Source: Desulfitobacterium sp038181555 (GTDB taxonomy: Bacteria; Bacillota; Desulfitobacteriia; Desulfitobacteriales; Desulfitobacteriaceae). From it: 64,000 bases of DNA. The notes beneath the pieces are model-generated. The model was not told the origin of the DNA, made no database searches, and saw only the letters and a program-made list of their open reading frames with translations. The stretch lies in the NCBI RefSeq assembly GCF_038181555.1, contig NZ_JBBWUA010000017.1, forward strand, positions 5,789-69,788, in the 5' to 3' direction. The position numbers and the translations under genes were made by a program. Positions within the stretch are counted from its first letter, which is position 1. Every line of letters starts with the position of its first letter. Below, piece by piece: positions 26,159-34,790 of the stretch.

Positions 26159-27001
26159 TTAGTTTCCTTTATCCGGTGGTAATGCAACGGATTCGATCCC
26201 CATTTTGTTTAAGATATCGATGGTTCTACGAGGCACTGTAAGGGAGGAATCATATTTCGCAGCATGCTCGATAATCCGAAGCATGGGAAGCTGACTGGCT
26301 AGGTCCACAGGAATATCGATATCGGGGACTTCCTCCACATAGGCTAGGGGAATCTCTTCCTTGATGGCCTTAGTTGCCAGCATATCTAATGCAGTAACCC
26401 CCTCCATGTTGTAGAACACGGAATAGAAGTTAAAGTCTGTGGTACAGGTTAGTCCCACTAAGGAGAATCCCCCTTCTTGGCAGGCTCCTTCGACTAATGC
26501 TGACCCAATAGCCGTTCCATCGTTAGCCTGGACCTTATTGAAGGCTACTTTCTGACCTGCTTCAGTCTGGTTTAAATACTCCAACTTTTTCAGAGCATCT
26601 TTGAGAACATAGGGTTGAAGGGTGGGCAAATCTCCACCGCTGATGAGAAGAGCGTCAGCAAGACGATCTTCGGCTCCGGACTTAAGGATGTAATCCATGG
26701 CGTATTGCATACATTCATCGAAGGAGCCACCTTGATCAGGAAATACTCCAGCAATGCGTTTCGAATGCTTCAAGTGAGCTATAAGGGTATTCAGATAATT
26801 TCGATCGCCTTCTTGGTTATAGCAAATCCAGAAATCGGCTTCTTCTACAGTGAGACAAACATCTATGACATCTAATAAACACGCTTCGTAGAATTCGGTC
26901 GCCTCTTCGTAAGTAAGAATACCTCCCCGGGCTTCAGTCAAACGAGTCTTACAGTCCCCGACTTTGGGTACTTTTGTGAATACCAGTATTGCTTTTTTCA
27001 T
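26159..27001 (-). CDS. DUF2064 (TIGR04282-like) nucleotidyl/glycosyltransferase-fold protein
   Basis: A 280-residue protein starting MKKAILVFTKVPKVGDCKTR. The pattern of basic residues in KVPKVGDCKTRLT and the later LLISGGDLPTLQPYVL (an acidic GGDLP) are the DUF2064 hallmarks, a fold related to glycosyl- and nucleotidyltransferases such as CofC. The reaction is not established. The ATG overlaps the stop of the upstream GNAT gene (ATGA-type), so the two are coupled. Confidence 0.8.
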   Translation of the reverse strand: MKKAILVFTKVPKVGDCKTRLTEARGGILTYEEATEFYEACLLDVIDVCLTVEEADFWICYNQEGDRNYLNTLIAHLKHSKRIAGVFPDQGGSFDECMQYAMDYILKSGAEDRLADALLISGGDLPTLQPYVLKDALKKLEYLNQTEAGQKVAFNKVQANDGTAIGSALVEGACQEGGFSLVGLTCTTDFNFYSVFYNMEGVTALDMLATKAIKEEIPLAYVEEVPDIDIPVDLASQLPMLRIIEHAAKYDSSLTVPRRTIDILNKMGIESVALPPDKGN

Positions 27002-27477
27002 TTCTTATTCCCTCCACAATAAATCATCGGCATAGGTTCACACTCTAGACGGTCAGTACATTCTTCACATTGTTCCCTGTAATATTCCGGTATCTCCGAG
27101 AGGCTGCAGGTTCGAAAACCCAACCTTTGATAGAATCCCACGGCGTACCCTCGAGCTAAAGTGGATAAGGAATACTCTTCTTGGTCCTCTGCTTCTGAAA
27201 TTGAATATTTGCAGCACTTCCATGGGTTTTCAAGAATCCTACCAAGAAGGCTTTTCCCTAGTCCTTGGGAGCGGAAACTCTCTTTAACCCCAATGACTTC
27301 TAAGAAAAACTGTCCATCATCGGACTCTACGATCTTTGCTGCCGCTAGGACCTCCTGTCCTCGCTTAGCTATTAAAATCTCATCAATCTCGCCAGGCATT
27401 CCCATCTCATACTCCGTGACGATCTTCATCACTTGATCTTCCTCTTCGTCTTGAGCAAACGTAATTCTTACAGCCAT
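26998..27477 (-). CDS. GNAT-family N-acetyltransferase with Cys-rich tail
   Basis: About 159 residues from the ATG at 27477; AAAGGAGG lies 14 bases upstream, a slightly long spacing. VIGVKESFRSQGLGKSLLGR contains the acetyl-CoA-binding R-x2-GxG motif, and GFYQRLGFRTCS is the usual second core. After the GNAT core comes an unusual tail, EQCEECTDRLECEPMPMIYC, with four Cys that may bind a metal. Substrate unknown. Confidence 0.85.
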   Translation of the reverse strand: MAVRITFAQDEEEDQVMKIVTEYEMGMPGEIDEILIAKRGQEVLAAAKIVESDDGQFFLEVIGVKESFRSQGLGKSLLGRILENPWKCCKYSISEAEDQEEYSLSTLARGYAVGFYQRLGFRTCSLSEIPEYYREQCEECTDRLECEPMPMIYCGGNKK

Positions 27478-27763
27478 GTGTGTACTATTGGCCTCCTTTC
27501 TTGTTATGAATCTTGCTTTTTTCAATTGTCATGGCTATTCTCTTTAGGCCCTAACATTATTTACAGCAAGAATCATGCCAATGTGAGAAAATCCCTGTAT
27601 TAGTACTAAATGCCCATTTTCACTAGAAAAGATCTTTTGACTTTTGCAGTTATAATTTCAATTTGGGGAATAAAATTTTCATTTTGAGACACCCTGGTTG
27701 TGATTCAGGCTAATTTCACCTTCTTCAAGTTCCCACAAGCACATGATAGTACAATAGTAAAAA

Positions 27764-27798
27764 AACCATCCCCTCATTGACACTTCAAGGTGATGGTT
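27764..27798 (-). terminator. Terminator of the mobB/ABC operon
   Basis: On the minus strand AACCATC pairs with GATGGTT, followed by TTTTTTAC. It lies 38 bases after the stop at 27836. The stem is short and the loop is long, but the U-run is good. The rest of the gap up to 27477 holds no gene. Confidence 0.7.
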
Positions 27799-27835
27799 AG
27801 AAATAGGAATGATATCTAGACCAAAGGGGGAATTT

Positions 27836-28402
27836 CTAAGCGTCGTTGTTTACCTCTAAATAATGATTTTTCGCTAAGAATTTGCGTACTTCTTCCCGTA
27901 CCCTATCAGGGCCCCAATAATCCATATCTAAGACAAGAACATCAGGTCGGGCTTTAATTTGATCTAGAAAAGGATTGGCCTTCTTTTTTAATACTCCTAA
28001 AACAGTGATATCCTTATCTAAAGCTTGGGTTACTGCTTCCTTAAACTCCGGAACGGCAGTTTCCATTGTTCCCAACTCATCCATAAGTATCAGTTGTTTT
28101 TTTTCACCAGCGGACCTTAAGGAGGATGTCCCTATGGTTCTAAACACCTCATAATTTATGGGACTTCCCTCCCCCTTGATCATGATGATGTCAGAAAAAG
28201 CCTTTACATCTTCAACATGACGATTGGGTAAATAACTTTCTTGAGCTATATCCACAAGGCGAAAAGCTCGAGTTTCCTCTTGGACAAATAGTCTTTGGAC
28301 AAAATATCCGCCCGTCATAGATTTTAGAGGGTCAATCATGGATTTCAAGAGGGTGGATTTCCCTGACCTAATCTGTCCAGTGATCAGTAGATTATTGGGC
28401 AT
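27836..28402 (-). CDS. THEP1-like nucleoside-triphosphatase (COG1618 type)
   Basis: A 188-residue P-loop protein. TGQIRSGKST is the Walker A motif and LILMDELGTME is Walker B with the family-typical DE-x-G-x-ME. This matches the THEP1/NTPase_1 group, small NTPases with broad nucleotide specificity. It is the last gene of the operon that starts with mobB. A role in handling or loading a nucleotide-linked molybdenum or tungsten cofactor would fit, but this is inference from position only. Confidence 0.8.
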   Translation of the reverse strand: MPNNLLITGQIRSGKSTLLKSMIDPLKSMTGGYFVQRLFVQEETRAFRLVDIAQESYLPNRHVEDVKAFSDIIMIKGEGSPINYEVFRTIGTSSLRSAGEKKQLILMDELGTMETAVPEFKEAVTQALDKDITVLGVLKKKANPFLDQIKARPDVLVLDMDYWGPDRVREEVRKFLAKNHYLEVNNDA

Positions 28403-28450
28403 TCCTTACTCCTTTTATGGCCTATCTACACTATACTTGGTTTATTGTGT

Positions 28451-29554
28451 TTATTTGCGCATAGAAGTGGCCAGTAGTTCATCAATTTCGGAGTCACTCA
28501 TATCATAGTTGAAAAACAACGAATAAAAGTCATTAACATCTTGCCGAATATCATTTTGAACAAGCTCTGGATAAAGCAACGAGGATAACCACTGTACGCC
28601 GATAAACCGTACAACGGAAGGTGGGCGATTGATCCAATCATAGGGAGCACTGGGGATTTCGTAGACTTCCCCATTTTTAACGGCATCTAGATTAGCCCAA
28701 CTTTTATCTTTCAAGATATTCTCGTATAGAGCATGTGTCGTATCCCCATCGGTACTAATGATGATCACTTCAGGGTTCCATTTTAATATCTGTTCGATGG
28801 ACACTTGCATACGACGAACATCTTGTGTCGCTGGTACGGCAACATTATTCGCTCCAGAGAGATCAAAAGCTTCTGAGTTGACTGTTCCACTGATTTCTGT
28901 TTCTAATCCCTCTACCCCTTCGGCGTAGTATACCGGGACCTTTTCTGCGTCAGCTAATGATTGAGAGTTGGCCTTTATTCTTTCTAGAGTTTTGTTACAG
29001 TAAGTGGCTAATTGCTCTGCCCGTTCAGATTCGCCGATTAAATTACCTAAAAAACGATAAGCCTCTGCTGTATACTCAAGGCTGCCATCGATCATAAGCA
29101 CTGGAATTCCAGTCTGCTTCTGGATCTCATCCGCTTCACCGATATATTCAGGAGATACATCTCCTACACTTATAATGATATCCGGAGCAGCCTTGAGCAA
29201 TTCTTCAATACTTCCTGTAGGCGTAGTTCCTTTCCACCGTCCTAGATCCGGTAAATTCTGATATTCTGTGGCGACAAATCGTTTCTCATCATCCCTCAAT
29301 TTACTATTCCAACCGGCGAGTTTTTGGGGTGATAAAGTATATAGAAAAACACTACCCGTAGCTGAAGTGGAATATACCTTGTTGATGATCGTCGGCACTT
29401 CAACTTGACGGCCGGCCATATCCGTAATCACCTGATTCTTCGCACTGGGGGGTTGCTCGCTTTGCCCTTGACTGCTTCCTTGCTGACTGCATCCAGCCAA
29501 AAAAGTCACTAGGAATAAAGCTAGGGTAATACTGATAAAAGCTTTTCGTTTCAT
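28451..29554 (-). CDS. Type II (BtuF/FecB-like) ABC substrate-binding lipoprotein
   Basis: A 367-residue protein with lipoprotein signal LFLVTFLAGCSQQG. The mature part starts DMAGRQVEVP, the typical opening of iron-siderophore and cobalamin binding proteins, and continues with AAPDIIISVG and WNPEVIIIS. Homologous systems such as H. influenzae MolABC import molybdate and tungstate. Because the operon starts with a Moco-type riboswitch and mobB, molybdate or tungstate is my preferred substrate; iron chelates remain possible. GGAGG precedes the ATG. Confidence 0.85.
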   Translation of the reverse strand: MKRKAFISITLALFLVTFLAGCSQQGSSQGQSEQPPSAKNQVITDMAGRQVEVPTIINKVYSTSATGSVFLYTLSPQKLAGWNSKLRDDEKRFVATEYQNLPDLGRWKGTTPTGSIEELLKAAPDIIISVGDVSPEYIGEADEIQKQTGIPVLMIDGSLEYTAEAYRFLGNLIGESERAEQLATYCNKTLERIKANSQSLADAEKVPVYYAEGVEGLETEISGTVNSEAFDLSGANNVAVPATQDVRRMQVSIEQILKWNPEVIIISTDGDTTHALYENILKDKSWANLDAVKNGEVYEIPSAPYDWINRPPSVVRFIGVQWLSSLLYPELVQNDIRQDVNDFYSLFFNYDMSDSEIDELLATSMRK

Positions 29555-29576
29555 GACGCTATATCCTCCTTTAATT

Positions 29577-30359
29577 TTAGGCTACGACTGGAATACAGAT
29601 TTTCTTTTGTTCACCGTTTTTTACCGTGGCATTAGTGATCTCCACATCAATACCATAAATCTTGTGCAAATTTCCTTCAGTAATCACTTCCTCCGCTGCG
29701 CCCGAGCACAAAATATGACCATCCTTCAACATAATTACCTTAGCATCACAATAAAGGGCATGCTCGGGGGAATGGGTTGACATAATAATACTGAGTCCCT
29801 GTTTAGCTAGACGTTTGACATGGCTGAGCAGCCGGATTTGGTTACCGTAATCAAGACTTGAAGCCGGCTCGTCCATGACTAAAATCTGCGGCTGCTGGGC
29901 CAGGGCTCGAGCAATCAAAACCAACTGCCGTTCACCACCGCTGATTTCCGTGTAATTTTTATCCTCTAAGTAGGAAATATTTACATTCCTCATAACCTCT
30001 TGAGCAAGCTCTAGATCGCGATCAGAAGGGACCGCGTAATTATTAATGTGAGCCGTCCTCCCCATGAGAACTACATCCATCACAGAATAGGGAAAAGGGG
30101 GAATGTGGTTTTGAGGAACATAACCCATGACTTTGGCAAGTTCTCGACGACTACTATGACTTACGTCCTTACCATTAATAATCACCTGCCCCTGCCTAGC
30201 TTGATATAGTCCTAAAACCGTCTTGAACAACGTTGTCTTGCCAGCGCCATTTGCCCCAAGCAAACAGACAACCTCCCCTTTTTCTACCGTAAAGGATACG
30301 TTTTCAAAAGTTAGCCTTTGATTATAACCAAAGGAAAGGTTTCTTATTTCTAAACTCAA
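29577..30359 (-). CDS. ABC transporter ATPase (BtuD/FecE/MolC-like)
   Basis: About 260 residues. Walker A GANGAGKTT, signature ISGGERQLVLIARAL and Walker B ILVMDEPASSLD are present, and MSTHSPEHALYC holds the switch His. I chose a TTG at 30359 because AGGAGG is 8 bases upstream and the codon overlaps the permease stop as TTGA. A TTG at 30365 is the alternative. It should drive the FecCD-type permease next to it. Confidence 0.9.
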   Translation of the reverse strand: MSLEIRNLSFGYNQRLTFENVSFTVEKGEVVCLLGANGAGKTTLFKTVLGLYQARQGQVIINGKDVSHSSRRELAKVMGYVPQNHIPPFPYSVMDVVLMGRTAHINNYAVPSDRDLELAQEVMRNVNISYLEDKNYTEISGGERQLVLIARALAQQPQILVMDEPASSLDYGNQIRLLSHVKRLAKQGLSIIMSTHSPEHALYCDAKVIMLKDGHILCSGAAEEVITEGNLHKIYGIDVEITNATVKNGEQKKICIPVVA

Positions 30360-31402
30360 TTCCAACCCCTCCTACTATGTGATAAGAGATAAACGAAGAA
30401 GGGAGCCCCAATCAGAGAGGTTAGAATCCCTAAAGGAATCTCCATTGACAATAAACTGCGAGCTAAGGTATCTACCACAAGCAAGAAAGATCCCCCCACC
30501 AATATGGATACAGGGAGCAACTTCTGGTAATTAGGCCCTGTGATTGCTCGGGCGAAATGAGGGATAACCAGACCAACCCAGCCAATCATGCCGCTGATGG
30601 AAACTGCAGTAGCAGTGAGAAAGGTTGCACAAATAATGACGATCAAACGTAATCTATCTGTGTCGACTCCCATACTCTTGGCCTCTTCATCACCAAAGGC
30701 CAAGAGGTTTAACTTCCAGCGCAAAAGCCAGAGGGGAATAATGCCAATGATCATGCACGGAAGAACCATAGTGATATCTTTCATTTGGATAGAACTCAAA
30801 CTACCCATCAGCCAATAGGTAATTGCCGGTAGTTTTTCATAAGGGTCTGCCACACATTTAATCAGAGAAACCAATGAGGTAAAAACCGTCCCGACTAACA
30901 TGCCACCAAGAACCAGGATAAGGGTTATCTCACCCGAATTTTTTATTTTGTTGCCGATAAAATAAGTAAGCCCTACAGCTAACAGACCAAAGACAAAAGC
31001 GGATACTGTGATCCCCAGACTACCCCAAGAATAAAGGATGGCCAAGGTCGCTCCAAACCCAGCACCTGCGGATACACCTAAAATATCTGGAGAAACCAGT
31101 GGGTTTCTGAATGTACCCTGAAAAGCCGCACCGGAAACGGATAAAGCAAAACCGATCAGAATAGCACCGAGAATGCGCGGAATACGGATATCGAAGATGA
31201 TGGTTTGAACCGTGGAAGATACTGTAGTTTCAACGCCAAATAGTTGTCTTGCCAATGTACCCCAAACATCCACTGGGTGAATGGGATATCTACCGACAGA
31301 AAGTGCGATGATTGATAAAAATATGATAATGATCATTAACAGAATCGGCCTTAATCTGCTCGATCTGTCACTATGGAATGAGCTGCTATACTTTGCTTCC
31401 AT
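30356..31402 (-). CDS. FecCD/BtuC-type ABC permease (possible molybdate/tungstate importer)
   Basis: A 348-residue protein with about ten helices. IRIPRILGAILIGFALSVSG and GAAFQGTFRNPLVSPDILG are the conserved FecCD blocks, and SMGVDTDRLR precedes the late helices. GMIGWVGLVIPHFAR is the coupling loop region. It follows mobB by 22 bases. The transporter fold is certain; the substrate is inferred from the riboswitch and mobB. Confidence 0.9.
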   Translation of the reverse strand: MEAKYSSSFHSDRSSRLRPILLMIIIIFLSIIALSVGRYPIHPVDVWGTLARQLFGVETTVSSTVQTIIFDIRIPRILGAILIGFALSVSGAAFQGTFRNPLVSPDILGVSAGAGFGATLAILYSWGSLGITVSAFVFGLLAVGLTYFIGNKIKNSGEITLILVLGGMLVGTVFTSLVSLIKCVADPYEKLPAITYWLMGSLSSIQMKDITMVLPCMIIGIIPLWLLRWKLNLLAFGDEEAKSMGVDTDRLRLIVIICATFLTATAVSISGMIGWVGLVIPHFARAITGPNYQKLLPVSILVGGSFLLVVDTLARSLLSMEIPLGILTSLIGAPFFVYLLSHSRRGWN

Positions 31403-31424
31403 TTTTTAAGCAAAGACCTCCTCT

Positions 31425-31940
31425 CTACTTAATATTTTTATTATAAGTTTCCATATAAAATTTTATTGCCCTGACAATGCCTTCTACGTCTTCAATGTGG
31501 TAACAAGGAACACCGATACTCCAGACTTTATCACTGGCAATGGCTAAGAGCTCCTGGGGCTCAGAAATAAGATGCTCGCTGCGGGCGCAACGATGAACTT
31601 CAATTTTGGGTTTCCCACTTATTCTAAAACCTTCAGTGAGAATAATATCCACCTTATCGATTCGGCTGATTAAATCATCCAGCTCCTTTTCTTCATCAAT
31701 CTTTTGAATAAGAGCTATTTTCTCCGCCGAGGCGATCATGACTATATCGGCCCCTGCTTGTGCCATTTTCCAGGAATCTTTGCCCGGCACATCCATATCA
31801 AAGCGGTGGGCATCATGTTTAATAGTAGCAATTTTTATCCCATCCTGTTTTAACCTAGCCACTACTTTTACTAACAAGGTGGTTTTTCCGGTACCAGATG
31901 GAGCTACAAAAGAAATAACCGGCGTATTATCATTCATCAT
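31425..31940 (-). CDS. mobB: MobB, molybdopterin-guanine dinucleotide biosynthesis GTPase
   Basis: About 171 residues from the ATG at 31940, which has AGGAGG 8 bases upstream. The P-loop is APSGTGKTTL, only about a dozen residues from the start, as in other MobB proteins. KIATIKHDAHRFDMD and GADIVMIAS follow, then IILTEGFR, all classical MobB blocks. MobB helps attach GMP to molybdopterin. A longer in-frame start at 32045 also has AGGAGG but at too short a spacing. First gene of the operon downstream of the riboswitch. Confidence 0.92.
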   Translation of the reverse strand: MMNDNTPVISFVAPSGTGKTTLLVKVVARLKQDGIKIATIKHDAHRFDMDVPGKDSWKMAQAGADIVMIASAEKIALIQKIDEEKELDDLISRIDKVDIILTEGFRISGKPKIEVHRCARSEHLISEPQELLAIASDKVWSIGVPCYHIEDVEGIVRAIKFYMETYNKNIK

Positions 31941-32083
31941 CTTTTCTGCCTCCTCACATAGTTTAGGATTCTTTTGAGTTTCCCAATAAAGAAAGACACT
32001 TCTACGAAAATTGAGATACATGAAGAAGTGCCTTATCGGCTTCATTTCCTCCTTTCCATATCGGGGGGATGTTCGATTTCTCA

Positions 32084-32154
32084 ATCATCCCTGTGGGTAA
32101 TCTACCCAGGCCTTATTGCCATAGTTTACCCGTAGGCAATAAGGCTCGGAGTGC
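32084..32154 (-). ncRNA. Moco/Tuco riboswitch (moco RNA motif) upstream of mobB
   Basis: Read on the minus strand the element begins ACTCCGAGCC, continues with a perfect 10-bp stem CCTTATTGCC / GGCAATAAGG whose loop contains GGGTAAACTAT, then GCCTGGGTAGATTACCCA, a hairpin, and ends ACAGGGAT. The blocks CTCCGAGCC, GGGTAAACTATGG, GGCCTGGG and CCCACAGGGA are what I know as the conserved core of the molybdenum/tungsten cofactor riboswitch. Downstream, 31995-32032 can form a hairpin (GCACTTCT with AGAAGTGT) followed by TTTCTTT, a candidate expression-platform terminator before mobB. Confidence 0.87.
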
Positions 32155-32211
32155 TATTTAATTAGCTCACGGTCCAATGGTTTGAAATCAAGTGCACTTA
32201 ATCACTAATAT

Positions 32212-32228
32212 AGCAAGAACCGTGCCAG
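32212..32228 (-). promoter_or_regulatory. Sigma-54 promoter of the riboswitch-mobB-ABC operon
   Basis: The minus strand reads CTGGCACGGTTCTTGCT, an essentially perfect match to TGGCACG-N4-TTGCW with correct GG-GC spacing. Transcription would start near 32200, about 45 bases before the riboswitch core. Confidence 0.85.
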
Positions 32229-32302
32229 TCAACGAAAGCCCTTCAGATCGCTATTTCTCAGGGCTCTAGCTTTTCTAAAGGCTACAAACTCGTTCCATAA
32301 TG

Positions 32303-32335
32303 AGACTCTCTTTTTCAATATGAAAAAGAGAGTCT
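32303..32335. repeat. Perfect 15-bp inverted repeat in the intergenic region
   Basis: AGACTCTCTTTTTCA and its exact reverse complement TGAAAAAGAGAGTCT are separated by three bases (ATA). No U-run follows on either strand and no gene ends here, so it does not look like a terminator for a neighbour. The region 32229-32485 otherwise has no gene. Confidence 0.8.
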
Positions 32336-32352
32336 TACTCACGCATAGACGA

Positions 32353-32390
32353 AATGCCCTCCAAACGTGTTGCTCACGTAGGAGGGCATT
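32353..32390. repeat. GCCCTCC...GGAGGGC hairpin, copy A of a dispersed repeat
   Basis: AATGCCCTCC and GGAGGGCATT form a 10-bp outer stem; an inner ACGTG/CACGT pairing is also possible. A sequence with the same outer stem and similar loop occurs at 40990-41024, 8.6 kb away. It lies ahead of the plus-strand methyltransferase gene. Confidence 0.65.
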
Positions 32391-32485
32391 GGTGACTGCG
32401 CTTTTTCCTCGCCATGGTGTCTTGGTAAATGATAGAATGGAAACAAATATTGTCGGTGAAAATAACTATAGGAGGCAGAAATCCT

Positions 32486-33109
32486 ATGGCACAAAATAAT
32501 AGTAGCAGAACCAACGACGACCGAGGGATTACTCTGTTTGACCGGATCGCGCCGGTGTATGGGCTTTACTTTAATTATCAAACTCGCAGGTATCAGATGA
32601 ATCTGGAAAAGGTCAAGCAAGAGTTCCCCTTACCTATATGCCCAAAAGCCTTGGATGTGGGGTGTGGTACAGGTGCTTTATGTTATGTACTGCAAAATCA
32701 GGGATGGGAAATTACCGGGGTGGAGCCCAGTCGAGGCATGCTTGGCGTCGCTACAAAAAAGCTCGCCAATCTAGAGATTCCGCTCGTGCGAGCCGACGTG
32801 CTAGCCGGCCTACCCTTTCCTGATCAAAGCTTTGATGTGACCCTAGCTTCTTTTGTTGCCCATGGATTAAATGCCGAGCAGAGAAAAGCCATGTACAGGG
32901 AGATGAACAGGGTGGCAAAAGAATATGTGATCCTTATTGATTATAACCAAAATCGCTCCTTCATCACGGATATGGCAGAAACCCTAGAGGGCGGTGATTA
33001 TTTCAACTTTATTAAGCAAGTGGAGTCAGAGCTTAAGGAAGTCTTTGACCAAATTGATATCATCCCCACGGGTCCCCATTCGTCATGGTATATCTGTCGG
33101 GCGATTTAG
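32486..33109 (+). CDS. Class I SAM-dependent methyltransferase
   Basis: 207 residues from the ATG at 32486, preceded by AGGAGG. ALDVGCGTGALCYVL is the SAM-binding motif I, with ITGVEPSRGML (acidic loop) and FPDQSFDVTLASFVAHGL (motif post-I and IV) following. The N-terminal FDRIAPVYGLYFNYQ resembles UbiE-type methyltransferases. Substrate unknown. It is one of two plus-strand genes in the window and is divergent from the riboswitch-mobB operon. Confidence 0.87.
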   Translation: MAQNNSSRTNDDRGITLFDRIAPVYGLYFNYQTRRYQMNLEKVKQEFPLPICPKALDVGCGTGALCYVLQNQGWEITGVEPSRGMLGVATKKLANLEIPLVRADVLAGLPFPDQSFDVTLASFVAHGLNAEQRKAMYREMNRVAKEYVILIDYNQNRSFITDMAETLEGGDYFNFIKQVESELKEVFDQIDIIPTGPHSSWYICRAI

Positions 33110-33222
33110 CTGGCATTTCCCCATCCATGCTTGAAAGTTAGAAATTGCCTCCTAATCGAAATGTTGTCGTTGTAAAGTCATATATTTCTCCATAATGGTG
33201 GCTTCTGCATCGGTGGCGATGA

Positions 33223-34674
33223 TTATTGTTTTAAATATTCCTTAATCTGACTGAAACTATATCCTGGCGACACCTCTTCAATCGACTTCATTTGGGTTTG
33301 AGCAGGAACTCCATCCGGTATTTTAAAAAGTTGGTAGAACTCATTTAGATCCATCTTTAAGCTCTCTGCTGCTTCGCGTATGGTCATCGAACCCTTAATC
33401 CCACTCACATCGACTTTATTAGGGTTATTATCAGCTTCAGACTTTTCCGCCTGTAAATCTCCATTGCTTACCCCCTGCTCCTCTTTGCTCACCTCAGACA
33501 CAGCTGAGCTCTCCTCTAGCTCAGCCTTCTCTTTTGCAGCATCAAAGTCATATTCCGGAGCTTCCTGAGAAATTTCGCTCATCTTTGTAGACTTGGCAAC
33601 TTTTTCCGGAATTCCAAGCTTTTCATAGAGTTCGGGCAGGGATAAACCTGTCGCTGAGGCCGCTTCCTCAATGGTGTAATACCCTTTGACCTCAGAAACA
33701 GGGATGATCTCCCCTTCTTTTAAAGGAGCAGGTATGGTCTGGAAGTTCCCTGTCGCATCGGCGACCAAAACCGTCCCAAAGAATAACCCAACAACTATGG
33801 CTAGTGTCAGCAAGGGGTGGCTGACCTTATGGGCGACTTTAACTTCTAGGGCACCTTTTTTAGGGCAGGCGAGAACGCATTCATTACAACTGATACATTC
33901 TGCATCGGTCACTTTGACCGCTTTTTCTACATCGATATTAACAGGACAGACCTTATTGCATTTTTTGCAGTTTATACAAAGGCTCTCATTTCTCACGACT
34001 TTCGTAGGGCTAAACTTCCCCAAGATCCCATAGAGGGCACCTGCCGGACAGAGATACTTACAAAAAAATCGATCATAAATCAACGACCCTACGACGGTTA
34101 TCCCAAGCAAAATAAAACCGATAATCGACTTGGGATCTTCTTCAATCGCTTCAGGAATCGATGTAATATGCCCATAAGCTACATAGGGATCATAAGGAGA
34201 TATCCAAAGGGTGCCATAGTACCACGCCATGCCGACCATAAGGACTAATATAATATACTTCAAATATCTTAAGGGTCTGTCAATGGCCTGGGGTACAACT
34301 CGACGTTTTTTAAATAACTTTATCCCTATACGGGCAAATAGCTCTTGTAAAGCGCCAAAGGGACAAAGAAGGCCGCAGAAGCTCCGTCGAAAAAGAAGGG
34401 CTAAGACAACAGTTAGAACGAGTATAACCACAGTTCCAGAATAGATTTTTTGGATAGTGCTTCCCATAAAGAGAAGGGTATAAAGACTTTCTAATCCTCC
34501 GAGGGGACATAAAGCATGCACGGATGGGGATTTACCCCCGCCAAGAACTTGATGCATAAAGGATTCGTAAGTAACGAGGCCGAGTAGGCCGATCAAAATC
34601 AACAGCCTAAGCCACTTGGCGACCTTGTTAAGATTGAAGCTTGTCTTGGTGTCTAGTTTCGTCTTCAAACTCAT
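33223..34674 (-). CDS. NapH/NosR-like membrane polyferredoxin with duplicated C-terminal module
   Basis: About 483 residues. Several membrane helices carry two Cys-x3-CP motifs (CGLLCPFG and CKYLCPAG), typical of NapH/NosR/RnfC-like quinol-oxidising polyferredoxins. A cytoplasmic pair of [4Fe-4S] groups follows (CINCKKCNKVCP, CISCNECVLACPKK) and then another helix. The C-terminus has two copies of a 55-residue module starting YYTIEEAASATGLSLPELYE and SMTIREAAESLKMDLNEFYQ, joined by an acidic linker. That tail is unusual and its role is unknown. The ATG at 34674 follows GGGAG; a GTG at 34683 lies in that site. Confidence 0.85.
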   Translation of the reverse strand: MSLKTKLDTKTSFNLNKVAKWLRLLILIGLLGLVTYESFMHQVLGGGKSPSVHALCPLGGLESLYTLLFMGSTIQKIYSGTVVILVLTVVLALLFRRSFCGLLCPFGALQELFARIGIKLFKKRRVVPQAIDRPLRYLKYIILVLMVGMAWYYGTLWISPYDPYVAYGHITSIPEAIEEDPKSIIGFILLGITVVGSLIYDRFFCKYLCPAGALYGILGKFSPTKVVRNESLCINCKKCNKVCPVNIDVEKAVKVTDAECISCNECVLACPKKGALEVKVAHKVSHPLLTLAIVVGLFFGTVLVADATGNFQTIPAPLKEGEIIPVSEVKGYYTIEEAASATGLSLPELYEKLGIPEKVAKSTKMSEISQEAPEYDFDAAKEKAELEESSAVSEVSKEEQGVSNGDLQAEKSEADNNPNKVDVSGIKGSMTIREAAESLKMDLNEFYQLFKIPDGVPAQTQMKSIEEVSPGYSFSQIKEYLKQ

Positions 34675-34790
34675 TAAAAACACTCCCTCTATTAACGTTT
34701 AAATCTTATGTTCGTTATTATAGGGGGTGAATATGGCAAGACTTTGTCATTAGTTTGCACGAAGTATGACATTTATGCCGTAATATTAAA

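Noticed and set aside
32001..32045. MobB start at 32045
   Set aside because: AGGAGG is only 2 bases from that ATG, and the extra N-terminal residues would precede the P-loop in a way not seen in MobB; the ATG at 31940 has better spacing.
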